This document shows, piece by piece, positions 11,067 to 12,656 of a stretch of DNA of 12,656 bases. The stretch is from UBA1359 sp035411265. Its GTDB lineage: Bacteria > Patescibacteriota > Patescibacteriia > Patescibacteriales > Patescibacteriaceae. The stretch's first letter is position 1. Each line of letters starts with the position of its first letter. The position numbers were made by a program, and so were the translations under genes. The stretch is from assembly GCA_035411265.1 (NCBI GenBank), contig DAONSQ010000016.1, forward strand, positions 1-12,656, read 5' to 3'. The notes under the pieces are model-generated. The model made no database searches, was not told where the DNA came from, and saw only the letters and a list, made by a program, of their open reading frames with translations.

Positions 11067-12656
11067 ATGGATAATCAATTGTCTTTTTTTGCTCAAAGTG
11101 AGCTTGAAGTTTTAGTATTTTGGGATCGAGCTAATATTTTCCAACAAACTTTAGCTAAACCAGCTCCAGAAGGTGAGTATCATTTTTATGACGGCCCGCC
11201 TTTCGCTACCGGCACTCCTCATTATGGCCATATCGTGGCTAGCGTTATGAAAGATATGGTGCCGCGCTTCTGGACTATGAAGGGCTACCATGTTGATCGC
11301 CGCTGGGGTTGGGATTGCCATGGACTACCAGTGGAAAATATTGTTGAAAAAGAATTGGGCTATCAACATAAAAAAGATATCGAAACTCTAGGTGTTGATA
11401 AGTTTAACGAGCTTTGCCGTTCCAAGGTTTTAAGCTACGTTGATGACTGGAAAAAAATAATCCATCGCTTAGGCCGTTTTGTTGATATGGATAATCCCTA
11501 CCAGACTATGGATCTGCCTTTTATGGAATCAGTCTGGTGGGTTTTTAAGCAGCTTTGGGACAGGGGCTTGATTTATCAAGGTTACCGTTCAATGCATGTC
11601 TGCCCGCGCTGTGAAACGACTTTGTCTCAATCTGAGGTTACTGAGGGTTACAAAGATGTTAAAGACCTATCCTGTATTGCCAAGTTTCCAATAGTTGGCC
11701 AAGAAAATACTTACTTTCTAGCTTGGACTACCACTCCTTGGACCTTAATTGGTAATGTTGCTTTAGCCATTGGCGCAGAAATAAAATATTCTAAAGTTAA
11801 ACTTAAAAAATTAAACAAAGAAGGTGAGTGTTTAGACAACAAAATGGACGCACCTTTTGCTGAATACGAATATTACTTTGTGGCTACCGAAAGAATTGCT
11901 GAAGTTTTTAAAGATAAAACCTATGAAATCATCAGTCAGCACCAGGGCGCTGAGCTAATTGGTCAAAAATATTTACCACCATTTAAGGCTTATTACAATA
12001 AAGTTGATTTAGCTAACCATGATAATGGCTGGCAAGTTTATGGCGGTGATTTTGTTAATACCGAAGATGGTACTGGTATTGTCCACATTGCTCCAGCTTT
12101 TGGTGAAGACGATTTACAATTAGGCAAAGCCAACAATCTACCATTTGTCCAACATGTTGGCATGGACGGCACTATCAAAGCTGAAGCCATTGATTTAGTT
12201 GGACTCAATGTTAAACCCAAGGAAGATCATAGTGCGACCGATGTTGAGGTAATTAAATATTTAGCCGCTGCTGGTCTATTATTTGATAAGGCTAAATATG
12301 AACATAGCTATCCTCATTGCTGGCGCTGCGATACACCGCTACTTAACTATGCCACTTCTTCTTGGTTTGTTGATATCAATAAAATTAAGCCGGAACTACT
12401 GAAAGAAGCTGAAAAAATTAATTGGTCGCCTGACTATATTAAAAACGGCCGTTTTGGCAATTGGCTTGAGGGCGCTCGTGATTGGTCAATCAGTCGTCAG
12501 CGTTTTTGGGCTTCAGTGATGCCAGTTTGGCAATGTTCTTGCGGCTGGCAAAAAGTTTTCGGCTCAGCTCAAGAATTAGCCGAGGCCAGTGGCCAAGAAG
12601 TTACCGATTTGCACAAACACATTGTTGACAAGATAACTGTGCCTTGCCCTGATTGC
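11067..12656 (+). CDS. ileS: Isoleucyl-tRNA synthetase, type 2 (eukaryote-like), 3'-truncated by the window
   Basis: Charges tRNA-Ile. 530 codons are visible and open to the last base with no frameshift. The class I core opens with FYDGPPFATGTPHYGHIVAS, with the HIGH-type signature as HYGH (52-55), then WGWDCHGLPVE (80-90). The FATG...PHYGH form and the extended text after it match the eukaryotic and type 2 bacterial group rather than the ordinary bacterial one (usually PYANG...HIGH). The editing domain has WTTTPWTL (220-227) and DGTGIVHIAPAFGEDD (from about residue 334), so it should hydrolyse Val-tRNA. The CSCGW...CPDC cysteines at the window end also fit the type 2 insertion. KMSKS and the anticodon domain lie outside. 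Type 2 enzymes are typically insensitive to mupirocin. No Shine-Dalgarno sequence; the ATG directly follows seven T. Confidence 0.95.
   Translation, partial: MDNQLSFFAQSELEVLVFWDRANIFQQTLAKPAPEGEYHFYDGPPFATGTPHYGHIVASVMKDMVPRFWTMKGYHVDRRWGWDCHGLPVENIVEKELGYQHKKDIETLGVDKFNELCRSKVLSYVDDWKKIIHRLGRFVDMDNPYQTMDLPFMESVWWVFKQLWDRGLIYQGYRSMHVCPRCETTLSQSEVTEGYKDVKDLSCIAKFPIVGQENTYFLAWTTTPWTLIGNVALAIGAEIKYSKVKLKKLNKEGECLDNKMDAPFAEYEYYFVATERIAEVFKDKTYEIISQHQGAELIGQKYLPPFKAYYNKVDLANHDNGWQVYGGDFVNTEDGTGIVHIAPAFGEDDLQLGKANNLPFVQHVGMDGTIKAEAIDLVGLNVKPKEDHSATDVEVIKYLAAAGLLFDKAKYEHSYPHCWRCDTPLLNYATSSWFVDINKIKPELLKEAEKINWSPDYIKNGRFGNWLEGARDWSISRQRFWASVMPVWQCSCGWQKVFGSAQELAEASGQEVTDLHKHIVDKITVPCPDC

Noticed and set aside
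12038..12220. A 60-codon minus-strand frame inside ileS
   Set aside because: It is antisense to the IleRS editing domain and has no independent support.

Overview
The window looks like a piece of an AT-rich bacterial chromosome, most likely from a Candidate Phyla Radiation (Patescibacteria) member. The reasons are: a eukaryote-like type 2 isoleucyl-tRNA synthetase, trimmed versions of universal proteins (threonyl-tRNA synthetase without a TGS domain, UvrB without a UVR domain, a short BipA), several small orphan membrane or secreted proteins, compact spacing, and almost no Shine-Dalgarno sequences before genes. This placement is inference. No rRNA or tRNA gene, mobile element or CRISPR array was seen.

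Layout. Positions 1-1230 hold the 3' part of a DEAD-box RNA helicase whose terminator overlaps its stop codon. A membrane-anchored SIMPL-domain protein follows (1304-2047). It converges, through a bidirectional terminator, on a tight three-gene minus-strand operon (3542 down to 2106): a membrane-anchored thioredoxin-like CPHC protein, a four-cysteine membrane protein with a CPVC motif, and an unrecognised helical protein. The operon promoter stands almost back to back with the promoter of typA/bipA (3689-5476), whose short leader contains an intrinsic terminator.

The 500-base gap 5477-5978 has no conventional gene but is rich in signals. On the minus strand a promoter and a terminator bracket a candidate 217-nt small RNA with CCUCC motifs. 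On the plus strand there is a promoter and a compact T-box riboswitch in front of thrS (5979-7781), with antiterminator and terminator helices that can be read base by base. After thrS come a small PGPGW-type membrane protein (minus), a divergent pair encoding a coiled-coil protein and a secreted or anchored CGxxC protein, then uvrB (minus, 10939-9113), whose 3' end overlaps its convergent neighbour by 14 bases. uvrB diverges from ileS (11067 to the window edge) across a region with a perfect 11-bp inverted repeat.

The genes are mostly information-processing housekeeping (RNA remodelling, ribosome-associated GTPase, two aminoacyl-tRNA synthetases, excision repair) interleaved with envelope and redox genes. 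The two least explained parts are the regulatory gap between typA and thrS and the three-gene redox-like operon.
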